A DNA stretch of 33,842 nucleotides from Clostridia bacterium (GTDB taxonomy: Bacteria > Bacillota_A > Clostridia > Oscillospirales > Acutalibacteraceae): contig JAILQN010000169.1 of assembly GCA_024699005.1 (NCBI GenBank), positions 1 to 33,842 of the forward strand, read 5' to 3'. How positions within the stretch are numbered: position 1 is the first letter of the stretch; each line of letters opens with the position of its first letter. Shown piece after piece: positions 22,407 to 30,025 of the stretch. The translations under genes were made by a program, and so were the position numbers. Under the pieces are notes generated by a model that searched no databases, was not told where the DNA came from, and saw only the letters and a program-made list of their open reading frames with translations.

Positions 22407-23615
22407 ATGGCTCTTATTGTTCAGAAATTCGGCGGGTCTTCCGTCGCGAACGCAGAGAGGGTTAACAACGTCGCGAGGATAGTCACCGATACGTATAAGG
22501 CGGGTAACGATGTTGTGGTGGTGGTTTCCGCCCAGGGCGACACCACTGACGATCTGATTGCCAAAGCAAAAGAAATCAATCCGCGCGCGTCAAAGCGTGA
22601 GATGGATATGCTTATGAGCGCGGGGGAGCAGATCTCCATCGCTCTTCTGGCCATGGCGATCGACCGTATAGGTTGTCCGGTTATTTCGCTGCTCGGCTGG
22701 CAGGCGGGCTTCAACACCAACTCGAAGTATTCCGCCGCGAGGATAAAAAGCATAACCGCCGACAGACTCAGCCGCGAACTCGATATGCATAAGATCGTGG
22801 TCGTCGCCGGTTTTCAGGGGCTCAATAAATATGACGATATAACCACGCTCGGCCGCGGCGGTTCCGATACCAGCGCGGTCGCGCTCGCGGCGGCGCTGCA
22901 CGCGGACAGATGCCAGATATTCACCGATGTGGACGGAGTTTATACCGCGGACCCGCGTAAGGTGAAAAACGCACGCAAGCTGAACGAGATCACATATGAC
23001 GAGATGCTCGAGCTTGCCACCCTGGGCGCGCAGGTGCTGAATAACCGGTCGGTCGAGATGGGCAAAAAATACAATGTTGAGATAGAGGTGCTCTCAAGTC
23101 TTACGGGGGCGCCGGGAACGATAGTCAAGGAGGCTGCCAAAATGGAAAAAATGCTTGTCAGAGGAGTCACGTCGGATAATCACGTTGCGAGGATCTCCAT
23201 AATCGACGTGCCCAATACCCCGGGGATTGCTTTTAAAATATTCTCGGTCCTGGCGCAGAAAAACATAAACGTGGATATAATACTTCAATCCGTAGGGCGC
23301 GGCGGCTCGAAGGACATCGCCTTCACTGTGCCCGAGGATGACGGGCAGGACGCCGTCGACATCCTTCATACCGTATATGAGCTCGCGGACAAGAAGATCT
23401 CCTGCGATACGGACTGCGCGAAAGTGAGCGTGGTAGGCGCGGGAATGGAGACGCACCCCGGCGCCGCGGCAAAGATGTTTGAAGCTCTGTATGAGCAGAA
23501 CATCAATATACAGATGATTTCGACCAGCGAGATCAAGATAAGCGTGCTTATAGACAAATCGGAATCCGAAAAGGCCGTGACCGCGATCCATGATAAGTTC
23601 ATACCGAATACTTAA
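22407..23615 (+). CDS. lysC: Aspartate kinase, LysC type with tandem ACT domains
   Basis: A 402-residue enzyme phosphorylating L-aspartate, the first step to lysine, threonine and methionine. The start is the ATG at 22407, preceded by GGAGG 9 nt upstream; an open frame from 22323 adds 28 residues without family similarity. Motifs: IVQKFGGSSV (Lys7), VVVVSAQGDTTD, MSAGEQIS, TLGRGGSDTSAVALAAAL and DVDGVYTADPR in the kinase part (1-240). Two ACT domains follow (about 250-400), starting RISIIDVPNTPGIAFKIFSVLA and SVVGAGMETHPGAAAKMFEAL. An internal ribosome binding site and ATG at 23127-23144 lie at the same place as the beta-subunit start of Bacillus subtilis aspartokinase II. Feedback inhibition by lysine, alone or with threonine, is expected. 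Confidence 0.95.
   Translation: MALIVQKFGGSSVANAERVNNVARIVTDTYKAGNDVVVVVSAQGDTTDDLIAKAKEINPRASKREMDMLMSAGEQISIALLAMAIDRIGCPVISLLGWQAGFNTNSKYSAARIKSITADRLSRELDMHKIVVVAGFQGLNKYDDITTLGRGGSDTSAVALAAALHADRCQIFTDVDGVYTADPRKVKNARKLNEITYDEMLELATLGAQVLNNRSVEMGKKYNVEIEVLSSLTGAPGTIVKEAAKMEKMLVRGVTSDNHVARISIIDVPNTPGIAFKIFSVLAQKNINVDIILQSVGRGGSKDIAFTVPEDDGQDAVDILHTVYELADKKISCDTDCAKVSVVGAGMETHPGAAAKMFEALYEQNINIQMISTSEIKISVLIDKSESEKAVTAIHDKFIPNT
23127..23144 (+). promoter_or_regulatory. Internal ribosome binding site and start for an aspartokinase beta subunit
   Basis: AAGGAGG (23127-23133), 8 nt and an in-frame ATG (23142-23144, codon 246) would make a separate 157-residue protein containing only the two ACT domains. 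In Bacillus subtilis lysC the same nested in-frame arrangement makes the alpha2-beta2 enzyme. The motif is a perfect Shine-Dalgarno sequence inside a coding region at the domain boundary. Confidence 0.7.
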
Positions 23616-23704
23616 ACGTTAAAGTAAAGTATTAAAAGAATATAAAAGCTGAAATGAAACAAAAAGAAACCTTAAAAAAAATTTAAAAAATTTTGGATTT
23701 GTTG

Positions 23705-23733
23705 TTGACAAACGCAAAAATAGGTGATATAAT
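23705..23733 (+). promoter_or_regulatory. Consensus promoter of the SH3-protein gene
   Basis: TTGACA (23705-23710), a 17-bp spacer and TATAAT (23728-23733) match the housekeeping sigma consensus exactly. Transcription would start near 23740, about 170 nt before the coding start. A very AT-rich stretch directly upstream (23670-23700) could act as an UP element. Confidence 0.9.
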
Positions 23734-23739
23734 TCCGAC

Positions 23740-23911
23740 ATAAAGAAACCTCTGCGGTTTTTTTAGGTATGTTTCGGGGCGTGGCTGTCTCAAGGCAAGT
23801 GCGTCCAAGGCGGTAAGCGGCATTACCGATCAATTCAAAAGGCGTGAAACGCGCGCCCGTCAAGCCGCACGAACGGGAAAAACATTAAAAAGAAAGAAAG
23901 GTTCAATCGTT
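23740..23911 (+). promoter_or_regulatory. Long structured 5' leader of the SH3-protein gene
   Basis: About 170 nt of untranslated leader. A small hairpin (AAACC 23746-23750 with GGTTT 23756-23760) followed by four more T's sits at the very start and resembles a weak terminator. Further stems are CGGTAA/TTACCG (23811-23828), GCGT/ACGC (23842-23852) and CCCGT/ACGGG (23856-23877). It matches no riboswitch class I can recall, including c-di-GMP, cobalamin and SAM. It may stabilise the mRNA or act as an attenuator. The gene's AAAGG ribosome binding site follows in an A-rich unpaired stretch. Confidence 0.45.
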
Positions 23912-24658
23912 ATGACAAAATCTGTTAAGACAAAACTTGTCGCGATCCTGATGGCAGTTATCTGCCTGTTCTCTGCTTCCGTAGTTATGGCGAACGCCGC
24001 TGGCGCTCCCGACGTCTACGAAGTAGCCGCTAAGAACGGTGTTTATGTATTCACCGCTCCCTCCGGCGCTGCTGATCACTTCGCAATCGCGAGGAAGGGC
24101 GTCCAGTTTGAGGTTGCTGCTTATGCTGGCGACTGGGGCTATGTTAAGAACATCGCCACCACCACCGGCGCCAAGACCGGCTGGGTTTATCTTCCCTATT
24201 GCGCACAGCTTCAGCTTCCCGGCACCTTCACAGACGGCTATTACACCGTAACGGCTGCCAAGGCTTATGTTTATAAGTATGCTACCGCTTATGGTCAGAA
24301 GATCGCTGCTCTCAAGAAGGGCGACATCGTTGCTGTTGAAGCTATCGGCGGCGACTGGGGCTATGTTTCTTACATCAGCTCCGGCAAGACCATCAAGGGT
24401 TATGTTTACCTTCGTCAGTTCAAGGCTTTCGCAGAGTATCAGTTTGCTCAGCCCGGCCTCTATGTAGCTATGAAGGCTGTCAACATCTACAGGGCTGCCA
24501 GCGCCAACTCCCTTAAGTATGGCACCCTTAAGAAGGGCACCCAGTTCACCGTTAATGCAGTTTCTGGCGATTGGGGCAAGATCAAGGTTAAATATCATGG
24601 CCAGATCATCCCCGCATACGTATATCTGCCCTACTGTGCGGTAGTTTTCGAGGCGTAA
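23912..24658 (+). CDS. Secreted protein with three SH3-like domains
   Basis: A 248-residue protein with a signal peptide (KTKLVAILMAVICLFSASVVMANA, cut after ANA near 28-29). The mature part is three repeats of about 70 residues, each a bacterial SH3-like beta domain: N-terminal V-Y-V-F/Y-x-A, a basic G-x-x-F/I-V/T-V/A-x-A, then GDWGYVKNI, GDWGYVSYI or GDWGKIKVK, and a closing G-x-V-Y-L. Such domains bind peptidoglycan or surface polymers. There is no catalytic domain, anchor or sorting signal, so it is probably a free or wall-bound structural protein. Codon choice (many GCT, AAG, CTT, GTT, TAT) differs from neighbours and, with the consensus promoter, suggests very high expression. It is monocistronic, ending at the 24751-24785 terminator. 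Confidence 0.88.
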   Translation: MTKSVKTKLVAILMAVICLFSASVVMANAAGAPDVYEVAAKNGVYVFTAPSGAADHFAIARKGVQFEVAAYAGDWGYVKNIATTTGAKTGWVYLPYCAQLQLPGTFTDGYYTVTAAKAYVYKYATAYGQKIAALKKGDIVAVEAIGGDWGYVSYISSGKTIKGYVYLRQFKAFAEYQFAQPGLYVAMKAVNIYRAASANSLKYGTLKKGTQFTVNAVSGDWGKIKVKYHGQIIPAYVYLPYCAVVFEA

Positions 24659-24750
24659 TACCTGCTGAAAACTTTTACGACGGTTAATGTCGAGATCCCG
24701 ATAAGGCAATAGTCTGATCGGTGGGCAAATCGTCAAACGAGAGAACACCT

Positions 24751-24785
24751 GTGAATACCGCCCGGTATTCACGGGTATTCTTTTT
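24751..24785 (+). terminator. Intrinsic terminator of the SH3-protein gene
   Basis: GTGAATACC (24751-24759), the loop GCCC and GGTATTCAC form a perfect 9-bp stem. A second GGTATTC copy immediately before TTTTT offers an alternative stem with the U tract directly behind. It lies about 90 nt after the stop codon; the stretch between holds no gene. Confidence 0.8.
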
Positions 24786-24836
24786 AATATGCATTATGCA
24801 GTATAAAACAGAGATTCCACAATGCTAAATACGCTC

Positions 24837-24864
24837 TTGAAAAAAAATGAAAAAAGCATATAAT
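24837..24864 (+). promoter_or_regulatory. Promoter of the sugar kinase operon
   Basis: TTGAAA (24837-24842), a 16-bp A-rich spacer and a perfect TATAAT (24859-24864), 25 nt before the ATG at 24890. Confidence 0.7.
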
Positions 24865-24889
24865 AGATGAAAAAGACACGAGGTGGATT

Positions 24890-25990
24890 ATGGCTGTACT
24901 TAATATAAAAAACAAAGACAATTGCAGGTATGATATGCTGGCGTTAGGCGAGGTTATGCTTCGTCTTGATCCGGGCGACGGCAGGGTCAGGAATACCCGT
25001 TCCTTCCGCGTGTGGGAGGGCGGCGGCGAATACAACGTGGCAAGGGGACTCAGACGCTGCTTCGGTCAAAGGACAGCGGTAGTTACCGCATTCGCCGACA
25101 ATGATGTAGGCAGACTGTGTGAGGATCTTATCCTGCAGGGCGGTGTTGATACTTCATTTATTAAATGGGTCCCGTACGACGGCATCGGAAGGCAGGTCCG
25201 GAACGGTCTCAACTTTACCGAGCGTGGTTTCGGCATACGCGGAGCGTCCGGGGTGTCAGACAGGGGCAATACGGCAATATCACAACTCGTTCCGGGCGAT
25301 ATTGACTGGGATCATATATTCGGCGATCTCGGCGTAAGATGGTTCCACACCGGCGGTATCTTCGCAGCGCTGTCCGAATCGGCGGCTGAAGTGGCGATCG
25401 AGGCAGTAAAGGCCGCAAAAAAATACGGAACAGTGGTATCCTATGATCTCAATTACCGTCCTTCTCTGTGGAAGGGGATAGGCGGTCTGGAAAAATGCCG
25501 TGAGGTAAACAAAAAGATAGCTCCCTGCATTGACGTTATGATCGGCAACGAGGAGGATTTTACGGCTTGTCTCGGATTCGAGATAGAGGGCAACGACGCA
25601 TCGCTGAAATCCCTTAATCTCGGCGGCTATGAAAAGATGCTTGAAAAGGCCGTCGGCGTTTATCCGAATTTCAAGGTGATCGCCACCACTCTGCGCACCG
25701 TAAAGACAGCCACGGTCAACGATTGGAGCGCGGTATGTTACGCAGGCGGAACGATCAACCACGGCATGAAACTGGACGCTCTGGAGATCTTCGACCGCGT
25801 GGGTGGCGGTGATTCCTTCGCATCCGGTCTTATCTACGGGCTTATGACGTATAATGACGCGGCCGTCGCGGTCAATTACGGCGTCGCGCACGGCGCGCTG
25901 GCAATGACCACCCCGGGCGACACTTCTACCGCTGTGCTTGCGGAAGTGGAGAACGTGATAAAAGGCGGCGGAGCGAGGGTAAAAAGATAA
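24890..25990 (+). CDS. PfkB-family sugar kinase, probably 2-keto-3-deoxygluconate kinase
   Basis: A 366-residue ribokinase-family enzyme. The N-terminus DMLALGEVMLRLDPGDGRVRNTRSFRVWEGGGEYNVARGL and the pattern RCFGQRTAVVTAFADNDVGRL are like KdgK proteins. The catalytic motif DRVGGGDSFASGLIYGLM carries the base Asp308. SYDLNYRPSLW is also typical of KDG/sugar kinases. The expected reaction is ATP-dependent phosphorylation of 2-keto-3-deoxygluconate in uronate and pectin use. No aldolase gene is adjacent, so another sugar (for example fructose) is not excluded. The ribosome binding site is GAGGTGG. It shares a base with the next start (TAATG), showing coupled translation with the nucleotidase gene, which has no obvious metabolic link. 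Confidence 0.85.
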   Translation: MAVLNIKNKDNCRYDMLALGEVMLRLDPGDGRVRNTRSFRVWEGGGEYNVARGLRRCFGQRTAVVTAFADNDVGRLCEDLILQGGVDTSFIKWVPYDGIGRQVRNGLNFTERGFGIRGASGVSDRGNTAISQLVPGDIDWDHIFGDLGVRWFHTGGIFAALSESAAEVAIEAVKAAKKYGTVVSYDLNYRPSLWKGIGGLEKCREVNKKIAPCIDVMIGNEEDFTACLGFEIEGNDASLKSLNLGGYEKMLEKAVGVYPNFKVIATTLRTVKTATVNDWSAVCYAGGTINHGMKLDALEIFDRVGGGDSFASGLIYGLMTYNDAAVAVNYGVAHGALAMTTPGDTSTAVLAEVENVIKGGGARVKR

Positions 25991-26574
25991 TGCAGGGCCC
26001 GTACAGCTTTTTCGCGTTCCTTGGAAGGATGAAGTATATAGACCGCTGGGCCCTTATGCGAAATACCTTTCCGGATACTCTCTCGCAGCATTCGCAGGAG
26101 GTCGCCGCAGTGGCATATGCTCTGGCGGTGATCGGGAACAGACGTCTTCGCAAAAACTATGATCCGGACCGCGCCTGTGTTCTGGGATTGTTCCACGATG
26201 TACCGGAGATACTGACGGGCGACATGCCCACTCCTGTCAAATATTATAACAGCGATATAAAAACCGCTTACGACGCGGTGGAAAGGACTGCGTCGGAACG
26301 TCTTCTTGCATGCCTGCCGGAGGATCTGAGGGCGGATTTTGAACCGCTCCTTTTCGGAGATGAGGCGGACGCGGACCTGAAGCCTCTTGTCAAGGCCGCG
26401 GATAAGATCTCCGCGCTTATCAAATGTGTGGAGGAGCGCAAGGCGGGCAATGCCGAATTTTCGAAAGCTGAGGATTCCGCCCGTTCGGCAATAGAAAAAC
26501 TGAACGTGCCGGAGGCGTTGATATTTACGGAAGAATTTCTTCCGGCGTTCGAACTGACGCTGGATCAGTTGTGA
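25990..26574 (+). CDS. yfbR: HD-domain 5'-deoxynucleotidase (YfbR-like)
   Basis: A 194-residue HD phosphohydrolase that removes the 5' phosphate from deoxynucleoside monophosphates. The key residues follow E. coli YfbR with an offset of one: Arg19-Trp20 (YIDRWALMR), His34 (SQHSQEVA), His69-Asp70 and Glu73 (LFHDVPEILTGDMPTPVKYY), Asp78 and a late Asp in KAADKISALIKC. The length matches (199 in E. coli). The start overlaps the kinase stop by one base. Immediately after its stop lies the largest heptamer array in the window. Confidence 0.92.
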   Translation: MQGPYSFFAFLGRMKYIDRWALMRNTFPDTLSQHSQEVAAVAYALAVIGNRRLRKNYDPDRACVLGLFHDVPEILTGDMPTPVKYYNSDIKTAYDAVERTASERLLACLPEDLRADFEPLLFGDEADADLKPLVKAADKISALIKCVEERKAGNAEFSKAEDSARSAIEKLNVPEALIFTEEFLPAFELTLDQL

Positions 26575-26576
26575 TT

Positions 26577-26646
26577 AAGTTCCAAGTTCCAAGTTCCAAG
26601 TTCCAAGCTCTAAGCTCTGAGTTCTGAGTTCCGGGTTCCAAATTCA
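26577..26646 (+). repeat. Ten-unit heptamer array
   Basis: Ten 7-nt units in perfect register start two bases after the TGA stop of the yfbR-like gene: four identical AAGTTCC, two AAGCTCT, then GAGTTCT, GAGTTCC, GGGTTCC and AAATTCA. The consensus is RAGYTCY. Units become more diverged from left to right. A single complementary GGAACT follows at 26653-26658. The next gene starts at 26691. Confidence 0.92.
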
Positions 26647-26690
26647 ATGTACGGAACTATCAGGTATTATATTTTGAGGAATGTGGTAAG

Positions 26691-27716
26691 ATGAGACAAA
26701 TTGAAATCACCGAAAAAACAAAACTCCTTACCCCCGAAGGCGCAGTCGCCTCTCCGGGCTGGGCAAGGGCGGATCATTACGTTTACAACCGCGAAAACAT
26801 CCGCGCAAACCCTGCGCGGATTAAGGAGTGGGATTTTTATCAGTTTGAGGACCGGCGCTACACGATACAGATCACGTTTGCCGATATCTCCATAGCGGGC
26901 GGAGCGGTTTTCTGTATCTTTGACCGCGAGACCGGTGAAAAGCTGCAGGTGCTCAGCCCCTCTTTGCTCACTTTCGGCAGAATGGGGCTGCCCGCGGACG
27001 ACAGCGTCCCCCACACACTGAAAAAATCCTCTCCGGGTTTCCGTATAGAGCTGAATGCTTCGAACAAAGCGAGGGCTTTTATGCTTGACGCGATTTCGCC
27101 GAAAGGGAAAATCCACGCGGAACTTCGCGCGAATATACCGCAGCCCAACGAATTCCTGGAGATGGCAGTGCCGTTTGACGATCCCACGAGGTTTTATCTC
27201 AACAAAAAGATGAACTGCATGCCGGCTTCGGGTTTTGTGAAGATCGGCGGCCGCATGATCGCACTGGATACCGAAACCGCATTCTGCGTGCTGGACCACG
27301 GGCGCGGCGTATGGCCCTATCACGAGCAGTGGTGGTGGGGCAACGGCTCGACCCGCCTGCCGGACGGAAGACTGTTCGGTTTCGAGATAGGCTGGGGCTT
27401 CGGCAAAATGGAAGCGTTTACCGAGAACACCCTTTTCATCGACAGGCGCGTCCATAAGATCGGCAACCTGTATCTCGACGTGGATACCTCCGACTATATG
27501 AAGCCCTGGGTGTTCACCTCGGACGACGGGCGTTTCAACCTGACCATGACCCCGAAATACGACAACCGGGGCGGCAGGATAATCCCGGGGCTGCTGGGCA
27601 GCATCACCCATCAGGTCCACGGCCTGTGGAACGGTTACGTCATCGCGGACGACGGTGAGAGGATCGATATAAACAATATGATCGCTTTCTGCGAGCATTG
27701 TGACAATAAATGGTAA
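26691..27716 (+). CDS. DUF2804-family protein
   Basis: A 341-residue soluble protein. The N-terminus EITEKTKLLTPEGAVASPGWAR and the inner motifs RIKEWDFYQF, HEQWWWGNGSTRLPDG, GFEIGWGFG and WVFTSDDGRFNLTMTPKYD match the DUF2804 pattern, a beta-rich family of unknown function, typically about 330-350 residues. There is no signal peptide or membrane helix. The gene is separated from the next by only 6 nt. The ribosome binding site (GAGGAATGTGGTAAG) is moderate. Its role is unknown. Confidence 0.85.
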   Translation: MRQIEITEKTKLLTPEGAVASPGWARADHYVYNRENIRANPARIKEWDFYQFEDRRYTIQITFADISIAGGAVFCIFDRETGEKLQVLSPSLLTFGRMGLPADDSVPHTLKKSSPGFRIELNASNKARAFMLDAISPKGKIHAELRANIPQPNEFLEMAVPFDDPTRFYLNKKMNCMPASGFVKIGGRMIALDTETAFCVLDHGRGVWPYHEQWWWGNGSTRLPDGRLFGFEIGWGFGKMEAFTENTLFIDRRVHKIGNLYLDVDTSDYMKPWVFTSDDGRFNLTMTPKYDNRGGRIIPGLLGSITHQVHGLWNGYVIADDGERIDINNMIAFCEHCDNKW

Positions 27717-27722
27717 AAACAG

Positions 27723-28022
27723 ATGGAAACAAATATAAATGCGGCACATTTATTGCTTTTTCTGCTGATATATTACGCCGTGATCAGTTTTATCTCCTTC
27801 TTTCTGACAGTTTATGATAAAACGGCGGCACAGGCTGTAAAACGGCGTGTTCCGGAAAGAGTCCTGCTTACCGTCGGTATTCTCGGCGGAGCATGCGCCG
27901 AGTGGCTGACCATGCTTCTTATCCGTCACAAGACACGTAAAAAGAAATTCATGGTGACGCTGCCGGTATTCGCTGTAGTGCATCTTGCTGTAATAATAGT
28001 GATGTTTTGTCTGTTTAAATAA
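27723..28022 (+). CDS. Small membrane protein, DUF1294
   Basis: A 99-residue protein with about three membrane helices. The family signature is visible: VYDKTAAQ-x-x-x-RRVPERVLL, then GGACAEW, then RHKTRKKKF. DUF1294 proteins are small inner-membrane proteins of unknown function and this one has normal length. The start is close behind the DUF2804 gene with no clear Shine-Dalgarno sequence, so it may be coupled. Confidence 0.85.
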   Translation: METNINAAHLLLFLLIYYAVISFISFFLTVYDKTAAQAVKRRVPERVLLTVGILGGACAEWLTMLLIRHKTRKKKFMVTLPVFAVVHLAVIIVMFCLFK

Positions 28023-28096
28023 AACACGGCATATTCCTGATCAAAATTGCCTGATCGGGACATTCTCAACACATAAACGCAATCAGGAGCGATGAT

Positions 28097-30025
28097 ATGA
28101 AAAGGTTCATTTCCGTAATTCTTTCCGTTGTTCTGATCGCCGGAGGCCTGTTTATAACCGGCGGCGCCTATGACACGGATTTCAAAAAAAGCGAATATCC
28201 CCTTATCGTTTGCGGCGGTTATTCCTCCGCTCAGCTCTGCGATTACGACGAAAACGGCAGCGAGAAGATCGTCTGGTGGATGGACATAGCTCCGGTGCTT
28301 GACGACGTGATGAAGGAAATAATGCCCATCATCCGCAAAATGGGCTATCTTGACACCGGGGATTATGAATCGATAAGGCAGCTGCTGCGCCCGTATCTTT
28401 ATAAATATCTGGGTTTTCTGCAGTGCGACAAAAACGGCAGAAGCGTGCAGGAGCTGCATCCGCATCTGGAGCCGACTGCGGAGGCGTCCCGCTGGGCGAA
28501 TCTGGAGGTCGAAGGCGACAAAACGCTTGCCAATCATCTTGAAGGCGAAATCGACGAAAACAACACCTTCGTTTTCGGGCACGACTTCCGCATGGGCGCG
28601 GAGGAGAACGCCCGCAGGCTTTCAGAGCTTGTGGACGACGTGCTTAAAACCACCGGCGCGAAGAAGGTGAATATCGTCGCCCAGTCCTACGGCGGACAGC
28701 TTGCCGGGACGTATATATCCCTCGACCCGGCGGAAAACGGCAAGAAGGTCAACAACCTTATGATGGCGGTCCCGGCGCTCGGCGGCGCCACTCTCGCTTA
28801 CGACATACTGTCCGATCAGCTTGACGTGGACGTAAACAAACTGATAGAGTATCTTGAATACGGTTTTCTGCAGGAAACGGATTTTCATCTGCTGTTTGAA
28901 ACCGACTGGTTCAACGTTATAAACGAACTTGTGCACGCCTGCTATCCGGATCTGCTCGATATTGCCGGATACTGGCCGTCTATCTGGGATTTTGTACCCT
29001 ATGAACATTACAAAAAACTGATCGGGACACTCCTTGACCCGGATGAGAGCAAAGATCTTATCGCGCAGACCACCCGCTTCCACGAGACCTATATGGCAAA
29101 ATTCGGTGAGAATTTCAAAAAGGCTCAGGCGGCGGGGACGAATATCTCCATAATGGCGGGCATGGGCATACCGGCTGTTACCGGCTCCCGCGTCCAGTCG
29201 GACGGCATAATCCCGGTCACGGCTTCTACGGGGGCGACCTGCGCTCCTTACGGAAAGAGGTTCGCTGACGGCTACTCCGCGAAGGGGACCGAGTGCACAC
29301 GTTCCGGTTACACTCATATCTCGCCGTCCATGGAGGTGGATGCTTCCACATGTTATCTGCCGGACAATACGTGGCTGATCGACGGCTATTTCCACGGTCT
29401 GGAACGCATGGACGAGTATACCCGTACGTTCCTGCTGCGGCAGGCGCTGTCCGAAAATCCGATAAAGGATATTTACGAATCTCCGGAGTATCCGCAGTTC
29501 CATACAGCGGCGTCGCCGGCGTTTATTGTTCATGCGAAATTCAATTCCAGCCTTGAGGGTTATGTCGGTTCTGAGGATTCAAGCCTGATATTGAAGAATG
29601 ATTCAACTTCTCCGCTGCTGATCCTGGATATTGCGGCAAAGGATTCGGGGCTGAAATTCAAAAACCCGTTCCGTATCATCAAACCCGGCGAGACCGCGAG
29701 CGTGCCGTTTGAGGGCGCACTTCCGAAGATCCAGAAGGTGCATTTCAACCTGACGGTCACGTATCAGCAGCTGGGAACGTCATCGTTCACGCCCTTCGGT
29801 CAGAGGATATTCGATTTCACCATAAAGAACGGCGGCTCGTTCAACTCTTCGTCCTATAAAAAATATGAAGACAACACGGCCACTACGCTGCCGCAGGCGA
29901 TATCCGTCACCGCCGCGAAGGCGCTGGACAGGACGGGTATCTTCTCTGCTCTCGGCGCCCTGCTTACCATAATGATGAAGTTTGTGCGGTTCTTTGAGAC
30001 CATGACGGAGTTTTTTAAAAGGTGA
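28097..30025 (+). CDS. Secreted LCAT-like alpha/beta hydrolase (lipase/acyltransferase type)
   Basis: A 642-residue protein with a signal peptide (MKRFISVILSVVLIAGGLFITGGA). The catalytic part has FVFGHDFRMGAEENARRLSELVDDVL, then the nucleophile motif VAQSYGGQ with Ser197 and MMAVPALGGA, as in lecithin:cholesterol-acyltransferase-type lipases. The acid is likely Asp369 (VQSDGIIPVT) and the His His433 (YFHGLERM). From about 470 a beta-rich C-terminal domain (LILKNDSTSPLLILDIAAKDS, PFRIIKPGETASVPFEG) resembles an immunoglobulin-like fold, and a hydrophobic end (about 615-630) may insert in the membrane. The likely role is hydrolysis of extracellular lipids or esters; the substrate is unknown. 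The ribosome binding site is AGGAG. The stop lies inside a heptamer array. Confidence 0.8.
   Translation: MKRFISVILSVVLIAGGLFITGGAYDTDFKKSEYPLIVCGGYSSAQLCDYDENGSEKIVWWMDIAPVLDDVMKEIMPIIRKMGYLDTGDYESIRQLLRPYLYKYLGFLQCDKNGRSVQELHPHLEPTAEASRWANLEVEGDKTLANHLEGEIDENNTFVFGHDFRMGAEENARRLSELVDDVLKTTGAKKVNIVAQSYGGQLAGTYISLDPAENGKKVNNLMMAVPALGGATLAYDILSDQLDVDVNKLIEYLEYGFLQETDFHLLFETDWFNVINELVHACYPDLLDIAGYWPSIWDFVPYEHYKKLIGTLLDPDESKDLIAQTTRFHETYMAKFGENFKKAQAAGTNISIMAGMGIPAVTGSRVQSDGIIPVTASTGATCAPYGKRFADGYSAKGTECTRSGYTHISPSMEVDASTCYLPDNTWLIDGYFHGLERMDEYTRTFLLRQALSENPIKDIYESPEYPQFHTAASPAFIVHAKFNSSLEGYVGSEDSSLILKNDSTSPLLILDIAAKDSGLKFKNPFRIIKPGETASVPFEGALPKIQKVHFNLTVTYQQLGTSSFTPFGQRIFDFTIKNGGSFNSSSYKKYEDNTATTLPQAISVTAAKALDRTGIFSALGALLTIMMKFVRFFETMTEFFKR

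Noticed and set aside
23740..23911. Leader as a c-di-GMP, cobalamin or SAM riboswitch
   Set aside because: The conserved core sequences of these classes are not present; only generic hairpins are seen.
26577..26646. Tandem repeats read as a CRISPR array
   Set aside because: The units are 7 nt with no spacers and no cas gene is present.
26667..27749. Minus-strand open frame of 360 residues opposite the DUF2804 gene
   Set aside because: The plus-strand frame carries DUF2804 motifs; the minus frame is a shadow rich in His and Arg.
28037..28087. CCTGATC direct copies and a complementary ATCAGG before the hydrolase gene as another heptamer array
   Set aside because: Only two copies separated by an unrelated 7-nt unit; too little to tell from chance.
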